A DNA stretch of 35,259 nt from DATIYF01 sp035517775 (GTDB taxonomy: Bacteria; Acidobacteriota; Terriglobia; Terriglobales; Acidobacteriaceae): NCBI GenBank assembly GCA_035517775.1, contig DATIYF010000001.1:1-35259 (forward strand), read 5' to 3'. The notes under the pieces are model-generated. The model had not been told where the DNA came from and ran no database searches. It saw only the letters and a list, made by a program, of their open reading frames with translations. The stretch's first letter is position 1, and each line of letters begins with the position of its first letter. Of this stretch, positions 6,166 to 15,148 are shown in pieces. A program made the translations under genes and the position numbers.

Positions 6166-9100
6166 ATGAAACAGCATGAACATGCATGGCCAAGGCGCGC
6201 CGCCGGATTTTGCCGGCTGCTGGTGGCACTCAGTCTCTGCGCCGGTTTGAGCGCCTGGGGCCAGCTAGCAGAGGGCCGCACGCAGGCTGTTCCCGAGAGC
6301 CAGTCGAGGGCCGAGCAGGCGGCCGAAGAGATGGTTTCTCTTTCTGCGGAAAAGATCATTTCGCTGCTGCAAACCGAGCCTGGCTTGCTGTTACAGGTGA
6401 AGAAAGCGCTGGTAAGAACGGCGTACCAGCAGGGGCGCTTGCTCGACCCGCAGGACCTTACCGACGACGCTTTGTTTCGCCTGGTGCGCGAAGACGAAAA
6501 CGTCCGCGTGCTGATCACGCGCGAGATTGAAGACCGCGACTATGTTCATGCCAAGCCCAGCCGGGGCGAAGTGGCACAAGGGGAAGTCGCCAGGCTTTCC
6601 CAAAGCGGCAGCAAGCCCGGCAGTGACAATGCCTCGTTGCCGCCACGAAACCAGGAAGACGCCTATTGGGCAGGGCACGAAGAAACGTTCGGTGAGGTTC
6701 CGCCCCCCTATGGCAACGGCGGGTTTTCCCCCGGCGCGCAGGCCACGGAAACTGAGCCGGGCTCAGGCTATGGCCCGGCGCAACCCCAGCCCGCCCCTGC
6801 TCTGCAACCGCAGGCGCCGCCTCCGCCCCAGACTCAACCTTCGAGCTCCCGCCGCCAGCTGGAGATGACCCAGCTGCAGACCATGGAGGGCGACTATCCG
6901 GAGTCTGTTCCGCCGGATGCGGAGCAGATGCCGCGGGTGCGGCCGGATGACCTGCCGGCGCTGCTGAGCGCCAGCGCGACCAGCCCGCCGCTTCCCGCCG
7001 GCAGCGGGTCGAATCCCGATCGCCAGTTTTCCAATCCGTCGGTCTATCCGCCGGCAAGCCCCTGGTCTTCCCCACCCACCGCTGGAATGGCGCAGCAGAC
7101 CGAGGGCAACTCCTCCTACTCATATCCGATGGAAGCTCGCACCAGCCTGGCCTGGTCACAAGTTCCAGCCCGGCGGGCGCCCGAGTTCAAGCCCGGCGAG
7201 ACCGTTCTGCGCCACCGCGCCGATCCCTATGCCGACGTTCCTTCGCTCTACGATCTGTACTCGCAGTATTCGAACCGCCCCGGCCCGCTGGAGCGTTTCG
7301 GCATCGAGATTTTTCGCAATGGCACGGGCAACTTCAGCCAGCTTCCTATGGACGTTCCAGCCGGCCCGGAGTATGTTCTCGGCCCCGGCGATGGGCTGAG
7401 CATCGAATTGTGGGGTGGAGTTTCGGAGCGCCTGGTGCGGGTGGTGGATCGCCAGGGGCGGGTGGAATTGCCGGAGGTTGGCGGAGTGGAAGTGGCGGGG
7501 CGCAGCCTGGGCGAGGCCCAGCGCATGGTGCAAAAGGAGCTGCGCACTCAGTTTCGCGACGTCGAAGCCGATCTCTCGCTCTCCCGCCTCCGCTCGGTGC
7601 GGGTGTATGTAGTGGGCGACGTGGAGCGGCCCGGGGCCTACGACGTGAGCTCGCTTTCTACGCCGCTCAACGCTGTCTATATGGCCGGCGGCCCCACCTC
7701 GCGGGGCTCGCTGCGCATTATCCGCCACTACCGTGGGCAGCAGCTCCTGGAAAATGTGGATGTCTATGATCTGCTGCTGCACGGGGTGCACTCCGATCTG
7801 GCCGGACTGCAGCCCGGCGACACCATCCTGGTGCCCCCTCTGGGACCGGAAGTAACGATCGAAGGCATGGTGCGGCGCCCCGCCATCTATGAGCTCAACG
7901 GGGAGAAAGAGCTCTCCGAAGTGCTGCAGCTGGCCGGCGGCGTTTTGCAAACCGGCACCCTGCGCCACGTGGATGTGGAGCGCACCGAAGCTCACCTCAG
8001 CCGCACCATGCTGCGCCTCGATATCGCCGAGAGCAACAATCAGGACGCGCTCAATCAGGCGCTCGACAACTTCCAGATTCAGGATGGCGACCGCATCAAG
8101 ATCTCGCCGATTCTGCCTTACGCCGACAAGACGGTCTATCTCGAGGGCCACGTCTTTCGTCCAGGGAAGTTTGCCTACCGCGATGGCATGAGAGTCACCG
8201 ATCTGATTCACTCCTACAACGATCTTCTTCCCGAGCCCTACCGGCGCCATGCTGAGATCATTCGCCTGGAGCCGCCCGACTACCGGCCAGCCGTGCTGGC
8301 CTTCAACCTCGGCGACGCACTCTCGGGCAAAGACAAAGACGACGTCCAGGACCCCGTGCTCAAGCCTTTCGATACCGTGCGCGTGTTTGGACGCTTCGAT
8401 TTCGAAGACCCGCCGGTGATTACCATCAACGGGGCGGTGCGCGATCCCGGGGACCACTTGAGCAATGGGGCCACGCGCCTGCGCGACGCCGTGTACCTGG
8501 CCGGGGGAGTGACTCCGGATGCGCAGCTGAGCGACGCGCAGGTGTTCCGTCACACCGAGGACGGCAAGGTGAAGGTGCTGAACGTCAACCTGAACCAGGC
8601 GCTGGCCGGCAACCCGGCCGACAACATTCTGCTCGAGCCCAAGGACCGGGTGTTCATCCACCACAGCCAGGCGAAGGTGGATCCGGCGACAGTCCTGATT
8701 CAAGGCGAGGTGGCGCGGCCGGGCAAGTATCCGCTGGGCGAAAACATGACCGCGGCCGAGCTGGTGCGCGTGGCCGGAGGCTTCAGGCGCGGCGCCTACA
8801 CCCAGGCCGCCGACCTTACCCGCTATGAAGTTGAAAATGGCAGCAACGTGGCCGGTGAGCATATGACAGTCGAGATCGCCAAGGCCATGGCGGGCGAACC
8901 CGACACCGACATGCGCCTGCGTGATGGCGACGTGCTGACCATCCGTCAGCTGGCGGGGTGGAACGACGTGGGCGCGACCATCACCGTAAGCGGCGAAGTG
9001 CTGCACCCCGGGACCTACGGCATCAAGGAAGGCGAACGCCTGAGCTCCGTCCTGGAACGCGCTGGAGGATTGCGCAGCGATGCCTATCCTTACGGGGCCA

Positions 9101-9726
9101 TCTTCGAGCGGCGGGAAGTGCAGCAGCTTGAAGAGCAGAACCGCACCTCGCTGCTGCGCGAGGTGCAGGGCGAGGGCGCCAGCCTGAAGCTGATTCCCGA
9201 GAGCGATGAAGACCAGAAGCTGGCCAAGAATGCGGCCCTGATGCAGTGGCAGAGCACGGTTGAAAAGCTGGAGGACGCGCCTCCTGCCGGCCGCCTGGTT
9301 ATTCACCTTTCGGCGAAGACCCGGCGCTGGGTGGGGACCTCGGCCGATATCACGGTGCGCGCCGGCGACTCGCTCTACATTCCCAAGAAGCCCAGCCTGG
9401 TGATGGTGGATGGCTCGGTTTATAACCCGACCGCGATCAGCTTCAAGCCGGGGAAAGACGCGGGCTGGTATCTGCGCCAGGCGGGAGGCCCGACCAGCAC
9501 GGCCAACAAGCGCGGCATCTTTGTCATCCGCGCCGATGGCTCGGTGGTGGGCGGCGCGGGCGGGCTGTTCACTGGCGGAGTGGAGAAAGTGGCCCTGCAG
9601 CCGGGGGATATGGTCATGGTGCCGGAGAAGGCCTATAGCGGCACCACGCGCTGGAAGAACACGCTGCAGGCGGCGCAGCTGGCTTACGCCGTGGGCGTGG
9701 CCATCCAGGTCTCGCGCAGCTTCTGA
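6166..9726 (+). CDS. Giant multi-SLBB polysaccharide export protein (Wza-like)
   Basis: This 1186-residue outer-membrane export protein combines a Poly_export (Wza) domain with seven SLBB beta-grasp repeats. After a signal peptide (hydrophobic core about residues 15-32) comes a long Pro/Gln/Ser-rich linker to about 390. The export domain begins at YVLGPGDGLSIELWGG (about 402). SLBB repeats are marked by VVGDVERPGAY, IEGMVRRPAIY, LEGHVFRPGKF, INGAVRDPGDH, IQGEVARPGKY, VSGEVLHPGTY and VDGSVYNPTAI. E. coli Wza is about 380 residues, so this version is three times longer. It probably forms the periplasm-spanning secretion channel. ATG 6166 is chosen because AGAGG (6153-6157) lies 8 nt upstream and a signal peptide starts there; TTG 6130 and ATG 6133 overlap the preceding stop codon. 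It is followed 14 nt later by the PAP2-Wzi gene. Confidence 0.92.
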   Translation: MKQHEHAWPRRAAGFCRLLVALSLCAGLSAWGQLAEGRTQAVPESQSRAEQAAEEMVSLSAEKIISLLQTEPGLLLQVKKALVRTAYQQGRLLDPQDLTDDALFRLVREDENVRVLITREIEDRDYVHAKPSRGEVAQGEVARLSQSGSKPGSDNASLPPRNQEDAYWAGHEETFGEVPPPYGNGGFSPGAQATETEPGSGYGPAQPQPAPALQPQAPPPPQTQPSSSRRQLEMTQLQTMEGDYPESVPPDAEQMPRVRPDDLPALLSASATSPPLPAGSGSNPDRQFSNPSVYPPASPWSSPPTAGMAQQTEGNSSYSYPMEARTSLAWSQVPARRAPEFKPGETVLRHRADPYADVPSLYDLYSQYSNRPGPLERFGIEIFRNGTGNFSQLPMDVPAGPEYVLGPGDGLSIELWGGVSERLVRVVDRQGRVELPEVGGVEVAGRSLGEAQRMVQKELRTQFRDVEADLSLSRLRSVRVYVVGDVERPGAYDVSSLSTPLNAVYMAGGPTSRGSLRIIRHYRGQQLLENVDVYDLLLHGVHSDLAGLQPGDTILVPPLGPEVTIEGMVRRPAIYELNGEKELSEVLQLAGGVLQTGTLRHVDVERTEAHLSRTMLRLDIAESNNQDALNQALDNFQIQDGDRIKISPILPYADKTVYLEGHVFRPGKFAYRDGMRVTDLIHSYNDLLPEPYRRHAEIIRLEPPDYRPAVLAFNLGDALSGKDKDDVQDPVLKPFDTVRVFGRFDFEDPPVITINGAVRDPGDHLSNGATRLRDAVYLAGGVTPDAQLSDAQVFRHTEDGKVKVLNVNLNQALAGNPADNILLEPKDRVFIHHSQAKVDPATVLIQGEVARPGKYPLGENMTAAELVRVAGGFRRGAYTQAADLTRYEVENGSNVAGEHMTVEIAKAMAGEPDTDMRLRDGDVLTIRQLAGWNDVGATITVSGEVLHPGTYGIKEGERLSSVLERAGGLRSDAYPYGAIFERREVQQLEEQNRTSLLREVQGEGASLKLIPESDEDQKLAKNAALMQWQSTVEKLEDAPPAGRLVIHLSAKTRRWVGTSADITVRAGDSLYIPKKPSLVMVDGSVYNPTAISFKPGKDAGWYLRQAGGPTSTANKRGIFVIRADGSVVGGAGGLFTGGVEKVALQPGDMVMVPEKAYSGTTRWKNTLQAAQLAYAVGVAIQVSRSF

Positions 9727-9740
9727 GTGGATGCCAGGGT

Positions 9741-12206
9741 ATGAGGGGCGGTTGTGCCGGAGCGCTGCTGGCGGTGGTAATCATGGCGGCCCACCCGGCG
9801 ACGAGCCAGCAGACCGGCTCTGCGGCCGCGGATTCAGGAAGCCAGCCTCGGGCGCCTGCGAATGTGCCGGCGATGGCGCAGAATGACGGCAGCTACGGCT
9901 TGTTGCCCGGCGAGCAGCCGGACAATCACCTGGGTTTCAACTTCCTGAACCATCTGGCCATGGATCAGAAAAATTTCTGGGTTGCTCCCGCCCATCTCAA
10001 GATCAAAGACCTGCGCTGGATGCTTCCTTTGGCGGGGGGTACGGCGGCGCTGATCGCGAGCGACAGCTGGATGTCGAAACAGGTGCCGGACTCTCCTGGC
10101 CAGATCGATCGCAGCCGGAAACTTTCCGACTACGGCGCATACTCCTTGATCGGCCTGGACGGCGCCTCCTTCGTCTTGGGAGAGCTGCGCGGCAACGATC
10201 ACCTGGGCGAGACAGGGCTGCTGGGTGGCGAAGCCGCTCTGAACGCCAGCGCCGCGGCCTACGTTCTCAAAGCCATCACCCAGCGGCCGCGGCCCGAACA
10301 GGGCAATCAGCATGGATCGTTTCTGCAGGGCGGCGCCTCATTTCCCTCGGAGCATTCCGCCATTGCCTGGTCGGTCGCCAGCGTGTGGGCGCATGAGTAT
10401 CCCGGAACATTCAGCCAGATCATGGCCTACGGGCTGGCGTCAGCCGTGAGCCTGACGCGGGTGACGGGGCGCGAACACTTTCCCTCGGACGTGGTCATCG
10501 GCGGCGCCCTGGGCTGGTACTTCGGACGCGAAGCCTACCGCGCCCATCATGACCCCGAGCTGGGCGGGGCTCCCTGGGGACCATTGCTTCCCGAGCCTTC
10601 TCGCGAACAGCCGCGCCGTCCCGAGGATATGGGTTCTCCCGACGTTCCCCTGGACAGCTGGGTGTATCCCGCGCTGGAGCGGCTGCAGGCGCTGGGATAC
10701 ATCCACAGCGCCTATCTCGGCCTGCGCCCCTGGACTCGCATGGAATGCGCCCGGCTGGTGGAAGAGGCGGGCGAGCGCCTTCCCCAGGATGATCAGGGCG
10801 ACGGCCAAGGCGACGGTATTGTGAATCAGCTGGCGGGGGAGTTCGCGCCCGAGAGCGCCTGGCTGGAGGGCTCCGCCAACCTGGATGCGGCCGTAGATTC
10901 GGTTTACAGCCGCGCCACCAGCATCTCAGGCAGCCCGTTGCGCGACGGTTATCACTTTGCGCAGACCATCATCAATGACTACGGGCGTCCGTATGGGGAA
11001 GGGTTCAACAACATTACCGGAATAACGGCGCACGCCGTGGCGGGGCCGCTCTTTGTGTCCATACAAGCGGAGTACCAGCATGCCCCGGCCGTGGCTTCGG
11101 AGCCGGCGAGCGTGCTTGCGGCGACCGCCGCGCAGGACCAGACCGAGCCCCTGGCCGACGGGCGAAAGGAAATCGGCCGCCTGCGCCTGCTGGCCTCAAG
11201 CGCCGGTTTCGTGGTTCACAATACGCAAGTCTCGTTCGGGTTGCAAAGTCTGTGGCTGGGCCCGGGCGAGTCCGGGCCGCTGCTGATGAGCGACAACGCC
11301 GAGCCCTTCCTCATGCTGCGCATCGCCAGCGCCAGCCCCGCCCCCCTGCCGCTGCTCTCGCGTCTTTTCGGGCCGGCGCAGACCGAGTTCTTTGTGGGCC
11401 AGCTTTCCGGCCATCATTGGGAATTGAATTTCCCCACCCTGGCGGGGCCCAACCTCACGCCCCAGCCCTTCATTCAAGGAGAAAAAATCAGCTTCAAGCC
11501 TACTCCGAATCTTGAGTTCGGCATGGGGATCACGGCCATGTTCGGCGGCCCGGGCTTGCCCTTCACCTGGCGTAATTTTCTGCGCACCTATTACGCCCAC
11601 TCGAGCAATGCGCAGTCCAACCCCGGCAAGCGCACTTCCACCGCCGATTTCAGTTACCGTATCCCGGGCTTGCGGAATTGGCTGACCCTGTACATGGACT
11701 CGATGGTGGTGGATGAGATTTCTCCCCTCGGCTCCACCCGGGCGACGGTGAATCCGGGAGTCTATCTTCCCCGGGTACCCAGGGTTCCGCGGCTGGAAAT
11801 ACGCGCCGAGGGCCTGCACGAGCCCCTGACCCAGGAGTTTGGGCCGGGCTTCGTCTACATTGATTACCGCCGCTTCCGTGACGGCTACACCAACAATGGA
11901 AACCTGATGGGAAGCTGGATCGGGCGGGCCGGGCTGGGGGGCCAGGCCTGGCTGACCTACCATTTGGCTCCCCGCAGCCAGCTGCAGTTTGTTTACCGCC
12001 ATCAGGAAGCAGCCCGCAGCTTCATCGGAGGGGGCAGGCTCAATGACTACAGCGCGGGCGTCCAGGCGGGCTTGAGCGCGGGTCTGGTCTTCTCCGGGTC
12101 CCTGCAATACGAGCAGTGGAAGTTCCCGGTCCTCTCCCCGCTGGGGCAAACAGATGTTTCTGCCGCGGTGCAGCTGACTTTCACGCCCCACTGGCGGGCG
12201 AGATAA
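9741..12206 (+). CDS. PAP2-family phosphatase fused to a Wzi-like capsule assembly barrel
   Basis: This 821-residue protein has two halves. After a signal peptide, residues about 60-270 form a PAP2 (type 2 phosphatidic acid phosphatase) domain with all three signatures: K-x6-RP (KAITQRPRP), PSEH in place of PSGH, and R-x5-H-x3-D (RVTGREHFPSD). The rest, from about 300, resembles Wzi, an outer-membrane beta-barrel that anchors or organises capsule. It begins with a short helical unit (ALERLQALGYI) and continues as alternating polar/apolar strands rich in Gly, Tyr and Phe. PAP2 enzymes can dephosphorylate undecaprenyl pyrophosphate. In this operon that would recycle the carrier released during polymerisation, but the topology (a phosphatase joined to an outer-membrane barrel) makes that an open question. 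The gene follows the SLBB gene by 14 nt. Confidence 0.85.
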   Translation: MRGGCAGALLAVVIMAAHPATSQQTGSAAADSGSQPRAPANVPAMAQNDGSYGLLPGEQPDNHLGFNFLNHLAMDQKNFWVAPAHLKIKDLRWMLPLAGGTAALIASDSWMSKQVPDSPGQIDRSRKLSDYGAYSLIGLDGASFVLGELRGNDHLGETGLLGGEAALNASAAAYVLKAITQRPRPEQGNQHGSFLQGGASFPSEHSAIAWSVASVWAHEYPGTFSQIMAYGLASAVSLTRVTGREHFPSDVVIGGALGWYFGREAYRAHHDPELGGAPWGPLLPEPSREQPRRPEDMGSPDVPLDSWVYPALERLQALGYIHSAYLGLRPWTRMECARLVEEAGERLPQDDQGDGQGDGIVNQLAGEFAPESAWLEGSANLDAAVDSVYSRATSISGSPLRDGYHFAQTIINDYGRPYGEGFNNITGITAHAVAGPLFVSIQAEYQHAPAVASEPASVLAATAAQDQTEPLADGRKEIGRLRLLASSAGFVVHNTQVSFGLQSLWLGPGESGPLLMSDNAEPFLMLRIASASPAPLPLLSRLFGPAQTEFFVGQLSGHHWELNFPTLAGPNLTPQPFIQGEKISFKPTPNLEFGMGITAMFGGPGLPFTWRNFLRTYYAHSSNAQSNPGKRTSTADFSYRIPGLRNWLTLYMDSMVVDEISPLGSTRATVNPGVYLPRVPRVPRLEIRAEGLHEPLTQEFGPGFVYIDYRRFRDGYTNNGNLMGSWIGRAGLGGQAWLTYHLAPRSQLQFVYRHQEAARSFIGGGRLNDYSAGVQAGLSAGLVFSGSLQYEQWKFPVLSPLGQTDVSAAVQLTFTPHWRAR

Positions 12207-12260
12207 GCCGGGCCGGCCGGGGCCTTCGAGCGGTCATTTCTCAGCCCCAGGAAAGAAGCA

Positions 12261-13652
12261 TTGTCCAGCACAGAAATCAAGCTCCGGACTGAGATGGACC
12301 CCGATCCGCTGGCCGGGCAGCTGCCGGAAGAAGACTTGGCGGGGCCCGGCTTCCAGCAGAGGTACGTGCGGCGGCTGCGCCTGCTCTGGGCAGGGCGGCG
12401 GCTCCTTGTGCGCTGCGCGACGGCCGGCTTCCTGGCCGGCACGCTGCTGGCCTTCCTGCTGCCGAAGCAGTATCAGTCCACCACCGAGCTGATGCCGCCG
12501 GACAACGGCTCGGGCTCGAGCCTGCTCATGGCGGCGCTCTCCGCCCGCACCAGCAACGGCCTGGGGGCAGTTGCCGGAGACCTTCTCGGGCTGAAGAACT
12601 CGGGGCAATTATTTGTCGGCGAGCTGCGCAGCACCACCCTCCAGGACCGGCTGGTCTCCCGCTTTCAGCTGAAACAGGTCTATCACGACCGGCTGGAAGT
12701 GGACGCGCGCAACGACTTGGCGGACAGATCGGCCATCGGGGAGGACCGCAAGAGTGGAATCATCACCATCGCCGTCACCGACCGCAGCCCGCAGCGCGCC
12801 GCCGCCATCGCCCAGGCCTACGTCGAGGAGCTGAACCGCCTGGTGGCCGAACTCTCCACCTCGGCCGCGCATCGCGAGCGAGTGTTTCTGCAAGAGCGGC
12901 TGCAGGCGGTGCGGCAGGATCTCGAGCAGGCGGAGCGCGATTTCAGCCAATTCGCCAGCAGAAACACCGCCATTGACATCAAGGAGCAGGGCAAGGCCAT
13001 GGTGGAAGCGGCTGCCAGCCTGCAGGGGCAGCTGATCGCTGCCCAGTCGGAGCGGAAGGGGCTGGAGCAGATCTATACTCCGGGCAATGTCCGCGTGCGC
13101 GCGGTGCAGGCGCGCATCGCGGAGCTGAACCATCAGTTGGAAAAGCTGGGGGGGAAAGCTGCCAGCCAAAACCCGCCCTCTGATTCGCCCGCTTCCCAAG
13201 ACGCCTTGTACCCTTCCATCCGCGAGCTTCCGGTTCTGGGGGTGCCTTACGCCGACCTGTACCGGCGGGTCAAGATCCAGGAGGCGGTCTTTGAGGCCCT
13301 GACCCAGGAATACGAGCTGGCCAAGGTGGAAGAGGCGAAGGAGACCCCAACCGTCAAAGTGCTGGATGCCGCCGAGGTCCCCGAGAAAAAATCCTTCCCG
13401 CCACGCCTGCAGATCATGGCTCTGGGCACCGTCCTGGCCCTGGCGGGCGGCGGGCTCTGGCTCTTCGGCCACGGCTGGTGGCAAGCGGTCGAGGCGGGGG
13501 ATGAACGCAAGCTGCTGGCCCGGGAGATAACTCACTCGCTGAACAGCGCCATGCCGTGGGCGCCGCCCAACGGCTCCCGGCTGCAGGCCAAGGCGCACCA
13601 GGCCTGGCTGCGTTGCCGCGGCCGGGGCGTGACCGGAGCTTCGCGGGAATAG
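12261..13652 (+). CDS. Wzz/GumC-type chain-length determinant without kinase domain
   Basis: This is a polysaccharide co-polymerase of 463 residues. Transmembrane helix 1 lies at about 48-68 and helix 2 at about 383-403. The large periplasmic segment between them contains coiled-coil-prone helices (about 200-300). The conserved juxtamembrane region includes YADLYRRVKIQEAVFE and a closing EVPEKKSFPPR before helix 2, typical of the Wzz/GNVR family. About 60 cytoplasmic residues follow, with no Walker A motif, so no BY-kinase domain is fused, and no separate kinase gene is in the window. It would set polymer length together with the Wzy-like protein and the SLBB channel. The start is TTG 12261, 5 nt after AGGAAAG (12249-12255). 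Confidence 0.9.
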   Translation: MSSTEIKLRTEMDPDPLAGQLPEEDLAGPGFQQRYVRRLRLLWAGRRLLVRCATAGFLAGTLLAFLLPKQYQSTTELMPPDNGSGSSLLMAALSARTSNGLGAVAGDLLGLKNSGQLFVGELRSTTLQDRLVSRFQLKQVYHDRLEVDARNDLADRSAIGEDRKSGIITIAVTDRSPQRAAAIAQAYVEELNRLVAELSTSAAHRERVFLQERLQAVRQDLEQAERDFSQFASRNTAIDIKEQGKAMVEAAASLQGQLIAAQSERKGLEQIYTPGNVRVRAVQARIAELNHQLEKLGGKAASQNPPSDSPASQDALYPSIRELPVLGVPYADLYRRVKIQEAVFEALTQEYELAKVEEAKETPTVKVLDAAEVPEKKSFPPRLQIMALGTVLALAGGGLWLFGHGWWQAVEAGDERKLLAREITHSLNSAMPWAPPNGSRLQAKAHQAWLRCRGRGVTGASRE

Positions 13653-13676
13653 AAGTTCCTTCCTGCGACCTATTCA

Positions 13677-15050
13677 GTGCGGCTGTCTCAGATGCAGAAG
13701 ATACCGGAACTGGCGCAGCGGCTGCTTCCGCGCGGTTCTTTCGCCCGCAACGCGTCTATGCTGGCGGGTGGCACCGCGCTAAGCCAGGCCCTGGCGGTGC
13801 TGGCGGCGCCCATCCTGACCCGGCTCTATCCTGTCGCCGACTTCGGATACTTCCAGGTTTACTTGTCCTTGATGGCGTTTGGCGCCCTGGCGGTCACTCT
13901 ACGCTACGAGCAGGCAATCTACCTGCCGGAGAGGGAAGAAGTCGCGGCCGCGGTCTTCGCCGCCAGCTTCTGTACGGTCGCCGGGATGAGCCTGGCCTTT
14001 GCAGCTCTGGTCTGGCTGGTAGGGCGACATCAGCTTCTCCCCCGCAGCGTCGAGGGATTGTCGCCCTACCTTTGGGTCATCCCGCTCTCGGTTTGCGGCG
14101 CCGGAACCTACCAGACGCTCAGCATTTGGGATCTGCGGCAGAAGGGCTATCGCCAGGTCAGCGCCACCAAAGTGGTGCAGGTGGGCAGTCAGCTCTCCAC
14201 CCAGGTGGGCGTGGGCCTGGTGCACGCCGGCCCCTTGGGTCTGCTTCTAGGGGATGCCCTGGGGCGAGTGGCGGGAAGTTTCAGCCTGGCTCGCTTTGCC
14301 TGGCAGCGCAACCGCCAGGTCTTTTGCCGCCTGCGCCCTGCGATCGTCCTGCGCTCGGCCTTACGTTACCGGCGATTTCCGCTGATTTCGGCGGGAGCGG
14401 CCTTGCTGGGAGTCGCTGCCACCGCCTTGCCGCCGCTGCTCCTGGCGCAGTTTTACGGGGCCAAAACCCTGGGCTGGTTTGCCCTGGGAGACCGCGTGCT
14501 TGGGGCTCCCACCCTGCTGGTCGGGCAGGCAGTCTCCCAGGTTTACTCGGTCGAAGCCGGAGCTTTGAGCAGCGCGGATCCGGCGGCCATGCAGGGCCTG
14601 TTTTCGCGTTCCATCAAGCGGCTTGTGCTGCTTGGGCTGCTCCCTTATTTGATGTTTGCCATGGCTTCTCCCGCGCTCTTCTCCTTCATCTTTGGCCCGG
14701 CCTGGCGGGAAGCGGGGGTTTACGCCCAACTGTTAGCCATGATGCATTACCTGGCCTTCATCGTGTGGCCGCTCACCCCCACCCTGAACATTCTGGAGGA
14801 GCAGGTTTGGCAGTTAGCCTGGGATGCGGGCAGGCTGGGGTTGACGCTGGGGGCTTTGTGGCTGGCCTATCGCCGGGGCTGGCCGGCGCGCGGGGCGATC
14901 GCCGCTTTTGGCGCCGCCATGCTGCTCGGCTACGCCGCCCACCTGCTGCTCTCCCGCTACGCCATTGCGCGCAGAGTGCGGCAGAGCAGCCCGCGTCCGG
15001 CAGCCAGGCCGATGGTCGCGCCCGAGTACGCGGAACTGGAGAAACTCTAA
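13677..15050 (+). CDS. Wzx-type lipid-linked oligosaccharide flippase
   Basis: This 457-residue polytopic membrane protein belongs to the MATE-like MOP exporter superfamily (Wzx/RfbX, COG2244). Typical features are the opening FARNASMLAGGTALSQ, the following APILTRLYPVADFGYFQVYLS, and a run of 12 or more hydrophobic helices of regular spacing. A second copy of the fold starts near RYRRFPLISAGAALL. It should flip undecaprenyl-PP-linked repeat units across the inner membrane to the polymerase. The GTG at 13677 is 24 nt after the wzz-like stop; ATG 13692 is an alternative. A long open frame at 13556-15142 in another frame is a GC-rich shadow of this gene. Confidence 0.9.
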   Translation: MRLSQMQKIPELAQRLLPRGSFARNASMLAGGTALSQALAVLAAPILTRLYPVADFGYFQVYLSLMAFGALAVTLRYEQAIYLPEREEVAAAVFAASFCTVAGMSLAFAALVWLVGRHQLLPRSVEGLSPYLWVIPLSVCGAGTYQTLSIWDLRQKGYRQVSATKVVQVGSQLSTQVGVGLVHAGPLGLLLGDALGRVAGSFSLARFAWQRNRQVFCRLRPAIVLRSALRYRRFPLISAGAALLGVAATALPPLLLAQFYGAKTLGWFALGDRVLGAPTLLVGQAVSQVYSVEAGALSSADPAAMQGLFSRSIKRLVLLGLLPYLMFAMASPALFSFIFGPAWREAGVYAQLLAMMHYLAFIVWPLTPTLNILEEQVWQLAWDAGRLGLTLGALWLAYRRGWPARGAIAAFGAAMLLGYAAHLLLSRYAIARRVRQSSPRPAARPMVAPEYAELEKL

Positions 15051-15148
15051 TGGCATCAATCTGCGCTGGGCGGGGAGAAAGGCGCCTCCCGGGCGCTCTC
15101 TCCGGGGCAGAAGGCGTGATCCTCAGCCGGCGTCTTTCCTGAAGCTTC

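Noticed and set aside
7156..9306. 716-codon minus-strand open frame
   Set aside because: Lies antisense inside the SLBB gene; the His/Gln/Val-rich translation is a codon-bias shadow.
13556..15142. 528-codon plus-strand open frame
   Set aside because: Overlaps the flippase and the end of the wzz-like gene in another frame; the translation is Gly/Pro/Arg-rich and unlike a protein family, while the competing frame encodes a clear membrane flippase.
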